A DNA stretch of 64,000 nt from G965215055 sp965242685 (GTDB lineage Bacteria > Pseudomonadota > Gammaproteobacteria > UBA4575). A program made the position numbers and the translations under genes. The stretch lies in the NCBI GenBank assembly GCA_965242685.1, contig OZ251487.1:682001-746000 (forward strand), written 5' to 3'. The first letter of the stretch is position 1. Every line of letters starts with the position of its first letter. This document shows positions 1 to 8,744 of the stretch, piece by piece. The notes below the pieces were generated by a model. It worked only from the letters and a program-made list of their open reading frames with translations, was not told where the DNA came from and did no database searches.

Positions 1-768
1 CAGCCCGGCGTCATCTAAGGCCTTGCGTACCGCCCTCGGGGTATTGATAGCGTCGTTGAGATAGCTATTCATTTCATTGGCAAAATAAAAAAAACTTGCA
101 AACGGCAGTACCTTTTTCGCTCCCAATAGATTGGCCTGCTTTATCATTGTTTCGAGCTTTTCCTGTGCGGCGTGCTTTCTCCAAGCACGGTTACCCGGGC
201 CACCTTTCCAAGCCGCATAGCTGAACTGTGTGAGCAACAGGTCGCAGGTCCCATACTTGTCTCTCATCCTTTGCAGTGCAGTTGTGCTGAAATGGCTGCA
301 ATCGTTAAGGTTGTAGACTACTTGGCCTGCAACGTTTGCAATTAAGGTAGAGTCGCGAAAGCCACATTTTTGGATATACACGTCAAAATCTGAATCAATA
401 CCGAGTTTTTTTTCCTCTTCAAGCTCTGTTACGTTATAGCCGTTGCGTGCCAAGAATGTAGTAATCCGTCGGTCTCGCGTTGCTTGAAAGATAATCCCGA
501 TCTTTTTATCGAGTATCTTTTGTCGAATGTCGGAGTGTAGGAAAAAATCTGTACTGAAGTGATCGGCATGTTCATGCGAAATCCATATATAATCGGTTTC
601 GTCTAGAATAGAAAAGATATCCGGGATGGGAGTTTCAACGATAAGCTGCCACCCACGGTGAAATGCCGAGCCGAAATACCACGGATCCGACAGCACCGAC
701 TTATGCCCGTTGGAAATCAGCACGGAGGCATGGTTGACAAAGGTAATGAAGGGGCGAGGTTTATTCAT
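1..768 (-). CDS. MBL-fold metallo-hydrolase, 3' end outside the window
   Basis: Reading down from an ATG at 768 gives 256 open codons that run off the left edge, so the C-terminus is missing. The protein begins MNKPRPFITFVNHASVLI and carries ISHEHADHFS near residue 75. That is the HxHxDH zinc-binding signature of metallo-beta-lactamase-fold hydrolases, of the kind that starts with a strand bearing a conserved asparagine and histidine. A later stretch, YNLNDCSH, could supply further ligands. No substrate can be assigned. Relatives of this UlaG/NeuE-like type often sit in polysaccharide or sialic-acid loci, but the upstream context is not in the window. No clear ribosome-binding site precedes the ATG. 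Confidence 0.8.
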   Translation of the reverse strand, partial: MNKPRPFITFVNHASVLISNGHKSVLSDPWYFGSAFHRGWQLIVETPIPDIFSILDETDYIWISHEHADHFSTDFFLHSDIRQKILDKKIGIIFQATRDRRITTFLARNGYNVTELEEEKKLGIDSDFDVYIQKCGFRDSTLIANVAGQVVYNLNDCSHFSTTALQRMRDKYGTCDLLLTQFSYAAWKGGPGNRAWRKHAAQEKLETMIKQANLLGAKKVLPFASFFYFANEMNSYLNDAINTPRAVRKALDDAGL

Positions 769-1011
769 CGATGGAACTTGCTATGCTAGGTACATCTTGC
801 TTTTTGAATGCGCGGCATGTAGCGGTGGGGAGCTTCAATTCTGCTACCAATTTCCCACCTAAAACCTTACTGTACGGGGGTAGGGTAGTAAACACAAATG
901 CACTATCGCATTGAGGTAGCCTTTTTTACGTTCGTTGGCATTCCTCTGGAGAAAAACTCTACTGTTAAAACTTCTATTTGCCCATCGCTTTTAAGGAGTA
1001 CACTAGCCGGC
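769..1011. other. Intergenic region between divergent genes
   Basis: About 240 bases separate the MBL-fold gene (minus strand) from the small membrane gene at 1012. It should contain promoters for both directions. I see an imperfect inverted repeat around 820-860 (a GGTGGGG block facing TTTCCCACC) but no convincing -35/-10 pair and no terminator. Reading frames open through it look non-coding. Confidence 0.4.
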
Positions 1012-1209
1012 ATGAAAAACGGGAAATTGCTATTTATTGCGGTAGCGGCCATATTGTTCAGCGGTTTGGTGGCAGGTGTTTTTGTCCTGGTGCGGTCTGG
1101 TATAGTAAGCCCGGAGGTAGGATTGCTGATGCTGATTGCCTTGTTGGGGCTATACGTAGGCTTTGGTGTGCTTATACTGGCATATCGTCTCATCATGAAG
1201 TTGGGCTGA
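1012..1209 (+). CDS. Small two-helix membrane protein, unknown function
   Basis: A 65-residue protein beginning MKNGKLLFIAVAAILF, with two hydrophobic segments (about residues 5-27 and 33-60) joined by a short polar loop (RSGIVSPE). The frame is open from 898, but the ATG at 1012 is preferred. AAGGAG lies at 993-998 upstream, and the region before it would code for a non-membrane, low-quality sequence. It precedes pyrC by 37 bases and may be cotranscribed with it. I do not recognise the family. A small inner-membrane protein is as far as the sequence goes. Confidence 0.5.
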   Translation: MKNGKLLFIAVAAILFSGLVAGVFVLVRSGIVSPEVGLLMLIALLGLYVGFGVLILAYRLIMKLG

Positions 1210-1246
1210 CGATGAAATGGTACGGCATAGGCGGCTATCACAATGA

Positions 1247-2602
1247 ATGATCAAGACAATGTATGACGTATTGATTACAAATGCGCGAGTCGTAAACGAG
1301 AGTATTGTCGCTGCAAGGGACGTGCTGGTGAAGGACCGGCGAATTGCAAGAATTGGCGGCGACCTTCAACACTCGGAGGCAAAACAGGTGCTGGATGCAA
1401 AAGGGATGTTGTTGTTGCCGGGGATGATCGATGATCAGGTACATTTCCGTGAACCCGGTCTTATGCACAAGGCCGATATGGAGACGGAATCGCGCGCGGC
1501 CATTGCGGGTGGAATTACCAGCTTTATGGATATGCCGAACGTCAAGCCACCAACGTTGAGTCTTGAGTTATTACAGCAGAAATACCAGGCCGCCCATCGG
1601 CGCGCGCATGCAAACTACGCTTTTTACATGGGTGCAAGCAATGACAATTTGGAAGTGATTAAAAGCGTGCCAAAAGATCTCGCCTGTGGCATTAAGGTAT
1701 TTATGGGCGCCTCGACCGGCGACCTGCTGGTGGATGACGACGAGGTGCTGGAAGGGATCTTTGCGACGGCGCCGGTGCCGGTTATCACGCATTGTGAGGA
1801 TTCCGTGCTGATTGAAAAAAACCTTGAAAGATTCCGGCGGAAGTATGGTGATGACATTCCCGTTGCGTGCCATCCTGCCATTCGCTCGGAAGAGGCCTGT
1901 TATGCGTCCACGTTAAAGGCCGTCACCCTGGCCGGGAAACATGGCACGCAGCTACACGTCTTGCACCTCTCCACGGCAAGGGAACTGGAGTTGTTTACGC
2001 CGGGTAAGATAGAGGGTAAATCCGTTACCGCCGAGGCGTGTGTGCATCATCTGTTTTTCAATGAAGCGGATTATGCTGAAAAAGGTGCGTTGATAAAATG
2101 CAATCCGGCTATCAAGACCGTGCAGGACCAAAAAGGGCTTTTGCAGGGCGTGAACGAGGATCGGGTTGATATTATTGCCACCGATCACGCTCCCCATCTA
2201 CTGGCGGAAAAAAAAGAAAACTATGGTCGTTCCCCCGCAGGCTTACCTTTGGTACAACATGCGCTGTTAAGTCTCCTCGAACAGTACCACGACAAGGTAT
2301 TGAGTATTGAAAAGATAGTAGAGAAAACAAGTCACAACGTAGCCAAGCGGTTTTCCGTAGTGGACAGGGGCTTTATACGAGAAGGGTATTTCGCCGACCT
2401 GGTGCTGATAGATCCCGACAACAAAACCACCGTTACACCAGATAGTATCTTATACAAGTGCGGCTGGTCGCCGTTTGAAGGGTATACGTTTCGTTCTTCG
2501 ATAGATACAACGATCCTAAATGGTCGGGTTGTTTACAGCAAAGGGAAATTTTCGGAGCGTCCTTTTTACGGCGAGAGACTGGTTTTTGATCGCCCGGCAT
2601 GA
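1247..2602 (+). CDS. pyrC: Dihydroorotase (class I type)
   Basis: This 451-residue amidohydrolase should close N-carbamoyl-aspartate to dihydroorotate in de novo pyrimidine synthesis. Visible family signatures are the beta-strand entry IDDQVHFREPG (about residues 61-71), the lysine that is carboxylated in this family in GIKVFMGAS (about 148-156), THCED and VLHLST histidines, and the C-terminal ATDHAPH aspartate. The usual first HxH histidine reads Q (DQVH); I recall the same variant in other long-form dihydroorotases, so loss of activity should not be assumed. ATG at 1247 is taken as the start; ATG at 1259 is an alternative and neither has a good ribosome site. The stop overlaps the next gene by four bases. 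Confidence 0.88.
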   Translation: MIKTMYDVLITNARVVNESIVAARDVLVKDRRIARIGGDLQHSEAKQVLDAKGMLLLPGMIDDQVHFREPGLMHKADMETESRAAIAGGITSFMDMPNVKPPTLSLELLQQKYQAAHRRAHANYAFYMGASNDNLEVIKSVPKDLACGIKVFMGASTGDLLVDDDEVLEGIFATAPVPVITHCEDSVLIEKNLERFRRKYGDDIPVACHPAIRSEEACYASTLKAVTLAGKHGTQLHVLHLSTARELELFTPGKIEGKSVTAEACVHHLFFNEADYAEKGALIKCNPAIKTVQDQKGLLQGVNEDRVDIIATDHAPHLLAEKKENYGRSPAGLPLVQHALLSLLEQYHDKVLSIEKIVEKTSHNVAKRFSVVDRGFIREGYFADLVLIDPDNKTTVTPDSILYKCGWSPFEGYTFRSSIDTTILNGRVVYSKGKFSERPFYGERLVFDRPA

Positions 2603-2829
2603 AGCGTCTTCTAGTCGTTCACTTTATTTTCCTGATTATCGCCTTGTTTATCGCATTTGTTTTTATACCACTGGAGAAATTCTACTTTGGCAAGGCTCCT
2701 TCCGGGTGGCTGGAGAGCTACTACCGTGACGCATTGACATTTGGCAGTTATAAGGCATGGAGTAGCGTTTTTACCTGGTTTCTGGGTTTAAGTTGCGGAA
2801 GGTTGATTTTTAAGGCATTCATGAAATAG
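2599..2829 (+). CDS. Small membrane protein translationally coupled to pyrC
   Basis: Its ATG overlaps the pyrC stop (ATGA), a common sign of translational coupling. The 76-residue product starts MKRLLVVHFIFLIIALFIAF. It has one strong N-terminal membrane segment (about 4-25) and a second weaker one near the end (about 55-72), with an amphipathic stretch containing YYRDALTFGSYKAW between them. I do not recognise a family. The overlap and conserved-looking hydrophobic layout support a real gene. The coding pattern fits its neighbours. Confidence 0.6.
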   Translation: MKRLLVVHFIFLIIALFIAFVFIPLEKFYFGKAPSGWLESYYRDALTFGSYKAWSSVFTWFLGLSCGRLIFKAFMK

Positions 2830-2841
2830 CACGATAAACCT

Positions 2842-3357
2842 TTGAATATTAAGCAGATAAACGTTCTGTTTGTATGTATGGGAAATATATGTCGTTCCCC
2901 GATGGCACTGAGCGTTTTTCGGCAACACGTTGAGGAGCAGGGACTACAACATGTAATTGGTGCTGATTCTGCAGGCACGCACGCCTACCGAGCGGGCGAG
3001 CATCCAGACCCCAGGGCAAGGGTTACCGCAGCTAGGTATGGTTACGACTTAAGTAAGATCAAGGCACGTAAGGTCGAGTCTGCCGACTTTTTGAAGTTTG
3101 ACTATCTGCTGGCGATGGACAGAGCAAATCAACGAGACCTGCTGGAGCGTTGCGAAGAAACACAGAAGAGCAAGATTCAACTTTTGCCGGATTTTGCCGC
3201 GAACGTAAAGACTACTGAAATCTCTGATCCTTACTACGGCAGACTGGATGACTTTGAAACGGTACTGCACCTGATTGAAGAGGCAAGCCATGGCCTGCTC
3301 GAACATGTCAAGGCAAGGTATTTGACGCCGCTGCAGAGTAGGGTAACGCTAGGGTAG
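2842..3357 (+). CDS. Low-molecular-weight protein-tyrosine phosphatase
   Basis: A 171-residue protein with the phosphate loop CMGNICRSP (C-x5-R, about residues 12-20) close to the N-terminus and the general-acid loop DPYYG near residue 130. This is the standard layout of the LMW phosphatase/arsenate-reductase fold. The phosphate loop must be near the start, so translation probably begins at the TTG at 2842; the ATG at 2878 would remove the catalytic cysteine. Members dephosphorylate tyrosine kinases of polysaccharide export or small phospho-substrates. No kinase partner is visible here. It lies 12 bases after the small membrane gene and converges on rne. Confidence 0.85.
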   Translation: MNIKQINVLFVCMGNICRSPMALSVFRQHVEEQGLQHVIGADSAGTHAYRAGEHPDPRARVTAARYGYDLSKIKARKVESADFLKFDYLLAMDRANQRDLLERCEETQKSKIQLLPDFAANVKTTEISDPYYGRLDDFETVLHLIEEASHGLLEHVKARYLTPLQSRVTLG

Positions 3358-3374
3358 GATAACGCTTTACCCGG

Positions 3375-5351
3375 TCATTTTGACTCGGTGGTTGTGGGTG
3401 GACTACTTCGGTTGGAAGTACCCTTTTGTGAAGAAGAGTAGCCAAAGTTTGGCTTACGCGGGTAGTTTCTGCCGTTTCTTCTATGACCGGTTCCACGTGG
3501 ATGAGCGGCTCTACGCGGGCCTTCTCCTTTTCTTGTGTTGTTACTGCGTGCGTCCCCTTGTGAATCACGTCGTCGTTGATCATTGGTACGGTCTTGATAG
3601 CCTGTTTTACTTCGATAGTTCCGCGGCCGCCGTCTTCTTGGCTTGTTTTGCCTGGCCTGCCGGTCATGTTTTTTGCGGCGGCCGTCCCCTTTCAACGAGG
3701 CAATCAGGCGCGTGAAGATTCCCGGCTTGGCCGGTACGGTGGTTTGTGCTTGATGAATGGATGTTACCGCGGGCTGCTCCGTTACCGGGGCGGGGCGTCC
3801 GGGTGGATTTGTTGAAGGCTCTTGTTGAGGGATCAATTCATAGCTGGATTTGGTAGTGCTTTCTCTGTCGTCTCCACGCACGCGCTCAACGATAAAATGA
3901 GGTGTTTCCAGGTTGGGGTCGGGGACGATAATGAGCTGAACGTTATGACGAGCTTCAATATCACCGATAACACTACGCTTTTCGTTGAGCAGAAAGCTGG
4001 TTGCATCTACGGGTAGCCTAGCTACCACCTTGTTGGTTCTCTCTTTCATCGCTTCTTCTTCAATAAGGCGAAGAATGGCGAGGGCAAGTGATTCGATACT
4101 GCGAATGGTTCCTTGACCGCTACAGCGCGGGCAAATGATCTGGCTTGATTCTTGTAGCGAAGGTCTCAGCCTTTGGCGTGACATTTCGAGCAGGCCAAAA
4201 CGGGATATTCGACCGGTGCGAACGCGCGCGCGGTCAATCCGCAGTGCTTCGCGCAAGTGATTTTCAACTTCACGCTGGTTTTTATTCGACATCATGTCGA
4301 TAAAATCAATGACTATCAGCCCCCCCAAGTCACGCAGGCGTAGCTGTCTCGCTATTTCATTTACCGCTTCCAGATTGATATTCAAGGCGGTCTCTTCAAT
4401 GCCGGCCGCTTTGGTTGCCTTGGCTGAGTTGATGTCAATGGAAATCAGTGCTTCGGTGTGATCAATAACGACCGACCCGCCTGATGGCAGGGAAATTTCA
4501 CGATCAAATGCATGCTCGATCTGGGTTTCAATTTGATAGTGGTTGAACAGGGGTACGTTATCCTGATACAGCTTAAGTTTCTTGAGATTGTGCGGCATAA
4601 CTCTCTCGATAAAGTCTTTTGCATCGTTGTATACGCCTTCGTCATCAATGATAATTTCACCAATGTCATCTCTTAAATGATCCCGTAATGTACGGATGAT
4701 GACGTTGCTTTCCTGGTAAATAAGAAACGGTTTTTGCTGAGACGCGGAGGCATTTGTAATGGCCGTATGCAGCTGCTGCAGGTAATTCAGGTCCCATTGC
4801 AGCTCTTCAACAGAACGACCTACTCCTGCGGTGCGCGCGATGACTCCCATGTTTTTCGGCATCTCAAGCTGTGATAGTACCTGTCGGATTTCATCGCGCT
4901 CTTCACCTTCGATACGACGAGATACTCCGCCGGCACGCGGGCTATTGGGCATTAACACCAGATAGCGTCCTGCCAGGCTGATATAGGTGGTGAGTGCGGC
5001 ACCTTTGGTGCCTCGCTCTTCACGTTCAACCTGAATGATGACCTGCTGCCTTTCGGAGAGGGGGGCCTTAGTGGAAGGGGGAGGGTGCTCACCCCCGTCG
5101 TTACTTGCTGTATCGCTTGAGTAGGTGCGTGCTACTTCTTTGAAGGGTAAGAAACCGTGCCGCTTGGAGCCGTAGTCAATGAAAGCGGCTTCCAGGCTGG
5201 GTTCAATGCGGGCAACAATGCCTTTGTATATATTACCTTTCTTTTGGCTTCGAGAGGGTAATTCGATGTCCAGGTCGTATAGCTGTTGCCCATCGACCAT
5301 GCCTACACGCAGTTCTTCCTGCTGTGTGGCGTTGATTAAAATTCGTTTCAT
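3375..5351 (-). CDS. rne: Ribonuclease E
   Basis: A 658-residue endoribonuclease of the RNase E/G family that starts RNA decay and matures rRNA and tRNA. It begins MKRILINATQQEELRV, followed by an S1 domain (about 36-125) and the catalytic DNase I-like region with VVIDHTEALISIDINS and GGLIVIDFIDM, whose aspartates bind magnesium. The Zn-link CPRCSGQG follows, then a small domain ending with DPNLETPHF. The Zn-link and this ending favour RNase E over RNase G. The C-terminal half is only about 150 residues, rich in arginine, lysine, asparagine and glycine, and far shorter than the E. coli scaffold. It is likely an RNA-binding tail, perhaps without the full degradosome sites. A 409-base non-coding region precedes it. 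Confidence 0.93.
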   Translation of the reverse strand: MKRILINATQQEELRVGMVDGQQLYDLDIELPSRSQKKGNIYKGIVARIEPSLEAAFIDYGSKRHGFLPFKEVARTYSSDTASNDGGEHPPPSTKAPLSERQQVIIQVEREERGTKGAALTTYISLAGRYLVLMPNSPRAGGVSRRIEGEERDEIRQVLSQLEMPKNMGVIARTAGVGRSVEELQWDLNYLQQLHTAITNASASQQKPFLIYQESNVIIRTLRDHLRDDIGEIIIDDEGVYNDAKDFIERVMPHNLKKLKLYQDNVPLFNHYQIETQIEHAFDREISLPSGGSVVIDHTEALISIDINSAKATKAAGIEETALNINLEAVNEIARQLRLRDLGGLIVIDFIDMMSNKNQREVENHLREALRIDRARVRTGRISRFGLLEMSRQRLRPSLQESSQIICPRCSGQGTIRSIESLALAILRLIEEEAMKERTNKVVARLPVDATSFLLNEKRSVIGDIEARHNVQLIIVPDPNLETPHFIVERVRGDDRESTTKSSYELIPQQEPSTNPPGRPAPVTEQPAVTSIHQAQTTVPAKPGIFTRLIASLKGDGRRKKHDRQARQNKPRRRRPRNYRSKTGYQDRTNDQRRRDSQGDARSNNTRKGEGPRRAAHPRGTGHRRNGRNYPRKPNFGYSSSQKGTSNRSSPPTTTESK

Positions 5352-5760
5352 ATCTGATTTTTTCCATAATTGATATCCTTCCAGACCTGTATGAATAATT
5401 GCCCGCCACGTTTTTCACCTGGATAATGTCCACTGTCCTCAAGGGAATACAAAAGAGCAGGAAAGGAAGAATTGAACTGTAATTTTCAAAAAGATTCATA
5501 ATTTGTACTTTCAGGTACGTGTTTGCCAAACCATCAATAAGTACTGGCACATTCAACTCCACGATATTTCAGGCGCGTCCTGAATCGTGAAGTGTAAAAA
5601 ACCGGACTGTGTTAAGGTTGAGTGGAAAAGTCTTACTTATCACCTTATGTTGAGATACTACGCGAATATTATAAGGTTTACAAGACGAGCCGGGCGATGA
5701 ATCCATGCAACCTTTTATAGATCTGGTAACCGCAAACGTAGCCGAGTATAAATATTTAGC
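5352..5760. promoter_or_regulatory. Divergent rne/rluC control region, probable long rne leader
   Basis: Roughly 410 bases without a credible gene lie between rne (minus strand) and rluC (plus strand). In E. coli the rne messenger has a leader of about 360 bases that lets RNase E control its own mRNA, and rluC is divergent there too. The size and arrangement here match, so this is probably the autoregulatory leader plus promoters of both genes. I see an AT-rich stretch around 5650-5670 (TTGAGA...TATTATAA) but cannot place promoters with confidence. Confidence 0.5.
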
Positions 5761-6705
5761 GTGAATCACTTTGTTCAATCCGTTGCGGCGGAAAAAAATG
5801 GCCAGCGTATTGACAACTTTTTGTTCACGGGCTTAAAAAATGTTCCCAAGAGTCTGATTTACCGGCTTCTTCGCACTGGAAAAATCAGAGTCAACGGCAA
5901 GCGTGTAAAGCAGACCTATCGGTTGCAAACGGACGATAGGATATCGATTCCGAAGATACGCAGGGTACGGATTCCGACTGAAAAGAGAGAGGTTTCAGGC
6001 TACGTTCAGGATCAAATCGAGTCTTCAATTCTGTATGAAGATGAGTCCCTGCTGGTGTTGAACAAACCCGCCGGACTCGCGGCCCACTCCGGTACGCGAA
6101 TAGCGTATGGCGTGATTGAAGCCTTGCGGACGTTACGGCCGGCCGCGCCTTACCTGGAACTGGCACACAGGCTGGATCGTGAGACAAGCGGTTGCCTGCT
6201 GATTGCAAAAAATAGAGAGATGCTGGCCGAATTGCATGAATTATTGCGCACCCACAAAATACGAAAGAAGTACCTGGCACTGGTAAGAGATGAGTGGAAG
6301 CTTGGGGAGAAGACAGTAAATATACCGTTGGAAAATAAAGTCGGACATATCATGAGCTTGCAGAATGAAGTGCGGAACCTAAAGGCGGCGGTCACAAGGT
6401 TCATGCCCGCCAGAATATATCGAAGATTCTCGCTTATGCACATTCGACCAAGTACCGGACGGACGCACCAAATTCGCATCCATGCCTCGCGGATCGGTTA
6501 TCCGATCATCGGCGATCAAAAATACGGCGACTATCCGTTAAATCGAGAATGTAGAAAAATAGGGTTGAAGCGTATGTTTCTACACGCCTCGGGGGTTTCT
6601 TTTCGGTGCCCGCAAAGTGGCAGGAAATACAGCATTGTCGCGCCCTTGACATCCGACCTGAAAGACTTTTTGAGCGTGCTGGAGTCAAGACACTTTGCCG
6701 CGTAA
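5761..6705 (+). CDS. rluC: 23S rRNA pseudouridine synthase, RluC type
   Basis: A 314-residue enzyme predicted to convert uridines 955, 2504 and 2580 (E. coli numbering) of 23S rRNA to pseudouridine. An N-terminal S4 RNA-binding domain (about 15-75; RIDNFL...LIYRLLRTGKIRVNGKRV) is followed by the RluA-family catalytic domain with HRLDRETSG (catalytic aspartate, about residue 145) and GRTHQIRIHA (about 232). The start is GTG at 5761 with no obvious ribosome site. Divergent pairing with rne supports RluC rather than RluD or RluA. Confidence 0.9.
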   Translation: MNHFVQSVAAEKNGQRIDNFLFTGLKNVPKSLIYRLLRTGKIRVNGKRVKQTYRLQTDDRISIPKIRRVRIPTEKREVSGYVQDQIESSILYEDESLLVLNKPAGLAAHSGTRIAYGVIEALRTLRPAAPYLELAHRLDRETSGCLLIAKNREMLAELHELLRTHKIRKKYLALVRDEWKLGEKTVNIPLENKVGHIMSLQNEVRNLKAAVTRFMPARIYRRFSLMHIRPSTGRTHQIRIHASRIGYPIIGDQKYGDYPLNRECRKIGLKRMFLHASGVSFRCPQSGRKYSIVAPLTSDLKDFLSVLESRHFAA

Positions 6706-6710
6706 GATAT

Positions 6711-8744
6711 ATGTTACTCTCGAAACCTGTAAAGAAAAAAAACAATAAAACTATGAGGGTTCGACTAAAGACCGGCGGTTTTCTGCTGATACTTATCGGT
6801 TTTTCGCTTTTGGGTATGATTCCCGCCGGGTTGCGCATCCTTTCACACGGGCCAAACTTGGCCGGGGACGCCATACATTACCTGTCAATGGCGAATGCCT
6901 TCTTTAGTGGTGATAATTACGATGTTAGCGGTTATTTCGATATCACCTCTTGGCCACCGCTTTTCCCTATATTGTTAGCCTTGGCGGCAAAATTTCTCTC
7001 GCTTACTCCTCTTGACGTTGCGGGTGCCGTCAACTTGACGGCCTTTGGGTTGACTATTTTTGTCGTTGGCAAGTGGCTAAGCCAGCGCCTTGAATCTCGT
7101 TTTGTGGTCATGTGGTGCCTGCTTGCCATCATCTTTTCAAACGTCATCAATGACATGGTTGTTTGGGCCATGTCCGAACCATTATTCTTTCTTTTTGTAA
7201 CTCTTTCCTTGTACCAAACTGACAAATTTCTCAGCGAGGGCAAGCGTGCCTCGCTGCTATGGGCGGCAATTTTCACTTGTTTGGCTTGTATGACTCGCTA
7301 TTCCGCCGTTGTCCTTGTATTTACAGTTTGTCTCCTATTGATAATTCAACGAAACGTAACTTTCTCGAAGAAAGTAAAGCACACCGTCATATTTTTACCG
7401 GTTGCTATGTTACCGCTGAGTTTATGGTTGCTTAAAAACTACCTTTTCTATGGGAAGGCAATAAGTGAAAGAAGACTATCGACAACTTCTCTGCTTCCTT
7501 CAGTGCAGGAAAATATACGCTTGAGTTTTGAAGTCCTGGAAGGCTGGCAAATACCTCTTATCGCGCTTATAGCGTTGCTGCCCTACGGTCTCTTTCTTTG
7601 TTGGAAAGTACAGGAGCGATGCAACCAAAGCTTCATCGTTGTCAATGCGGGCTTTACGTTTGTATATTTTGTTTTCATCTTTACGATGTTGACTATCTTG
7701 AAAGATGGTACCTCTCTGGACGACAGATATCTGTCCCCTCTGTTCATCCCCTTGGTATGCGTGACCGCATTGATACTTGATGGGCTGCTGGGCTATTTAC
7801 GTAAGCGCAAAACAAAAAAAAGGGGGGGGGGGGTGAAAAAATACATCGCTGGCTTTCGTAGTGCAGTACGGGGAAGCACATTTTCTATTGCCTTGATAAC
7901 GGTACTTTCCTTCTGGATAATTCATACTGGTTTTGACTTTATAGATGAGACGGCGGAAAACATCAAAAGGCCGCGCTCGGTTGGCGCGGGAAAATTTTGG
8001 AATCAATCTCCGATTATCCAATACCTGAACGCCCATCCTACCGACGGGGATATATTCAGCAACTTTCCTGAAGTCGTGCACCTATTTCACAAAATGAATT
8101 CCTCTCAAGGAAAAGCAAAACCACTGCCGGTGAGTAAAGACTATCTAGAGTTTTCTGTTTTGGATAGGCAGATAGAAGATCATGACTACCTTGTCGTCCA
8201 TTATTTTTATAACTCGATTTGGGCAACGGATTATGATGCCGCCCACATGCGCGGGCTGCCGTGGCTTGAACCCGTAATAGAGTTACCCAACGGCGTCATA
8301 TTCAAGAAAACCGATAAAAATCATTCTGAAGTGATTGAAAGACATAGACAACTTTATGACGAAACCATATCCGCGAAAGCAACGATACATTTGCGTTCCA
8401 AGTTTGGCTTTGACATGTATATAGATACGAATAAAAACACGCTAACCTATGTCAAGAGCCGATCCTACGCCAAGAGCCGATGTAGTTACGCGGATACACA
8501 AGCAAAATTCTTTCTACATATCTATCCAAAGAACAGAGATGACCTGTCCGAATCCCGCCGGCCGCAAGGTTTTGACAATTTGGACTTTTATTTCTACCAG
8601 TATGGAGTACGCTTTGACGGAAAATGTATGGCGGTCGTACCGTTGCCCGAGTATCAAATCAGCTCGATCCGCACCGGGCAGTACACGAACGAAGGCCCGA
8701 TTTGGGAGCGGGCCGCTATCATGTCTCTCCGCGGTATGTTTTAA
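6711..8744 (+). CDS. GT39-type membrane glycosyltransferase with C-terminal recurring domain (phase-variable)
   Basis: A 677-residue polytopic protein. The first membrane helix is followed by an acidic periplasmic motif, NLAGDAIHYLSMA (about residues 45-58), typical of GT-C enzymes of the protein-mannosyltransferase (GT39/PMT_2) type, which move sugars from a polyprenyl-phosphate carrier. About ten more hydrophobic segments follow. A soluble C-terminal domain (about 560-668) ends GKCMAVVPLPEYQISSIRTG and is shared with three other proteins here. A 12-G tract at 7822-7833 falls in a cytoplasmic loop. Losing one G creates TGA directly after the tract, and gaining one gives TAG nine codons later, so expression should switch by slippage. 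The window sequence is in the ON phase. ATG at 6753 is an alternative start. Acceptor and sugar are unknown. Confidence 0.75.
   Translation: MLLSKPVKKKNNKTMRVRLKTGGFLLILIGFSLLGMIPAGLRILSHGPNLAGDAIHYLSMANAFFSGDNYDVSGYFDITSWPPLFPILLALAAKFLSLTPLDVAGAVNLTAFGLTIFVVGKWLSQRLESRFVVMWCLLAIIFSNVINDMVVWAMSEPLFFLFVTLSLYQTDKFLSEGKRASLLWAAIFTCLACMTRYSAVVLVFTVCLLLIIQRNVTFSKKVKHTVIFLPVAMLPLSLWLLKNYLFYGKAISERRLSTTSLLPSVQENIRLSFEVLEGWQIPLIALIALLPYGLFLCWKVQERCNQSFIVVNAGFTFVYFVFIFTMLTILKDGTSLDDRYLSPLFIPLVCVTALILDGLLGYLRKRKTKKRGGGVKKYIAGFRSAVRGSTFSIALITVLSFWIIHTGFDFIDETAENIKRPRSVGAGKFWNQSPIIQYLNAHPTDGDIFSNFPEVVHLFHKMNSSQGKAKPLPVSKDYLEFSVLDRQIEDHDYLVVHYFYNSIWATDYDAAHMRGLPWLEPVIELPNGVIFKKTDKNHSEVIERHRQLYDETISAKATIHLRSKFGFDMYIDTNKNTLTYVKSRSYAKSRCSYADTQAKFFLHIYPKNRDDLSESRRPQGFDNLDFYFYQYGVRFDGKCMAVVPLPEYQISSIRTGQYTNEGPIWERAAIMSLRGMF
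7822..7833 (+). repeat. Poly-G tract (12 G) inside a glycosyltransferase gene
   Basis: Twelve consecutive G residues follow a run of eight A (7814-7821), coding for Arg-Gly-Gly-Gly-Val. Homopolymers of this length are known slippage sites in contingency genes. Both single-base shifts end translation at once or within nine codons. Sequencing or assembly error at the tract is possible, but the frame is intact as given. Confidence 0.85.
8448..8483 (+). repeat. Imperfect 18-bp tandem duplication within the recurring domain
   Basis: Two 18-base units (8448-8465 and 8466-8483) share the core CAAGAGCCGAT and encode YVKSRS and YAKSRC. The duplication is in frame and adds six residues just before the first conserved cysteine of the recurring domain. 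The other copies read like YIKESC at this point, so the insertion is specific to this gene. Confidence 0.8.

Noticed and set aside
898..1011. N-terminal extension of the small membrane protein before ATG 1012
   Set aside because: No ribosome site at 898, and the AAGGAG at 993-998 together with the signal-like start favours 1012.
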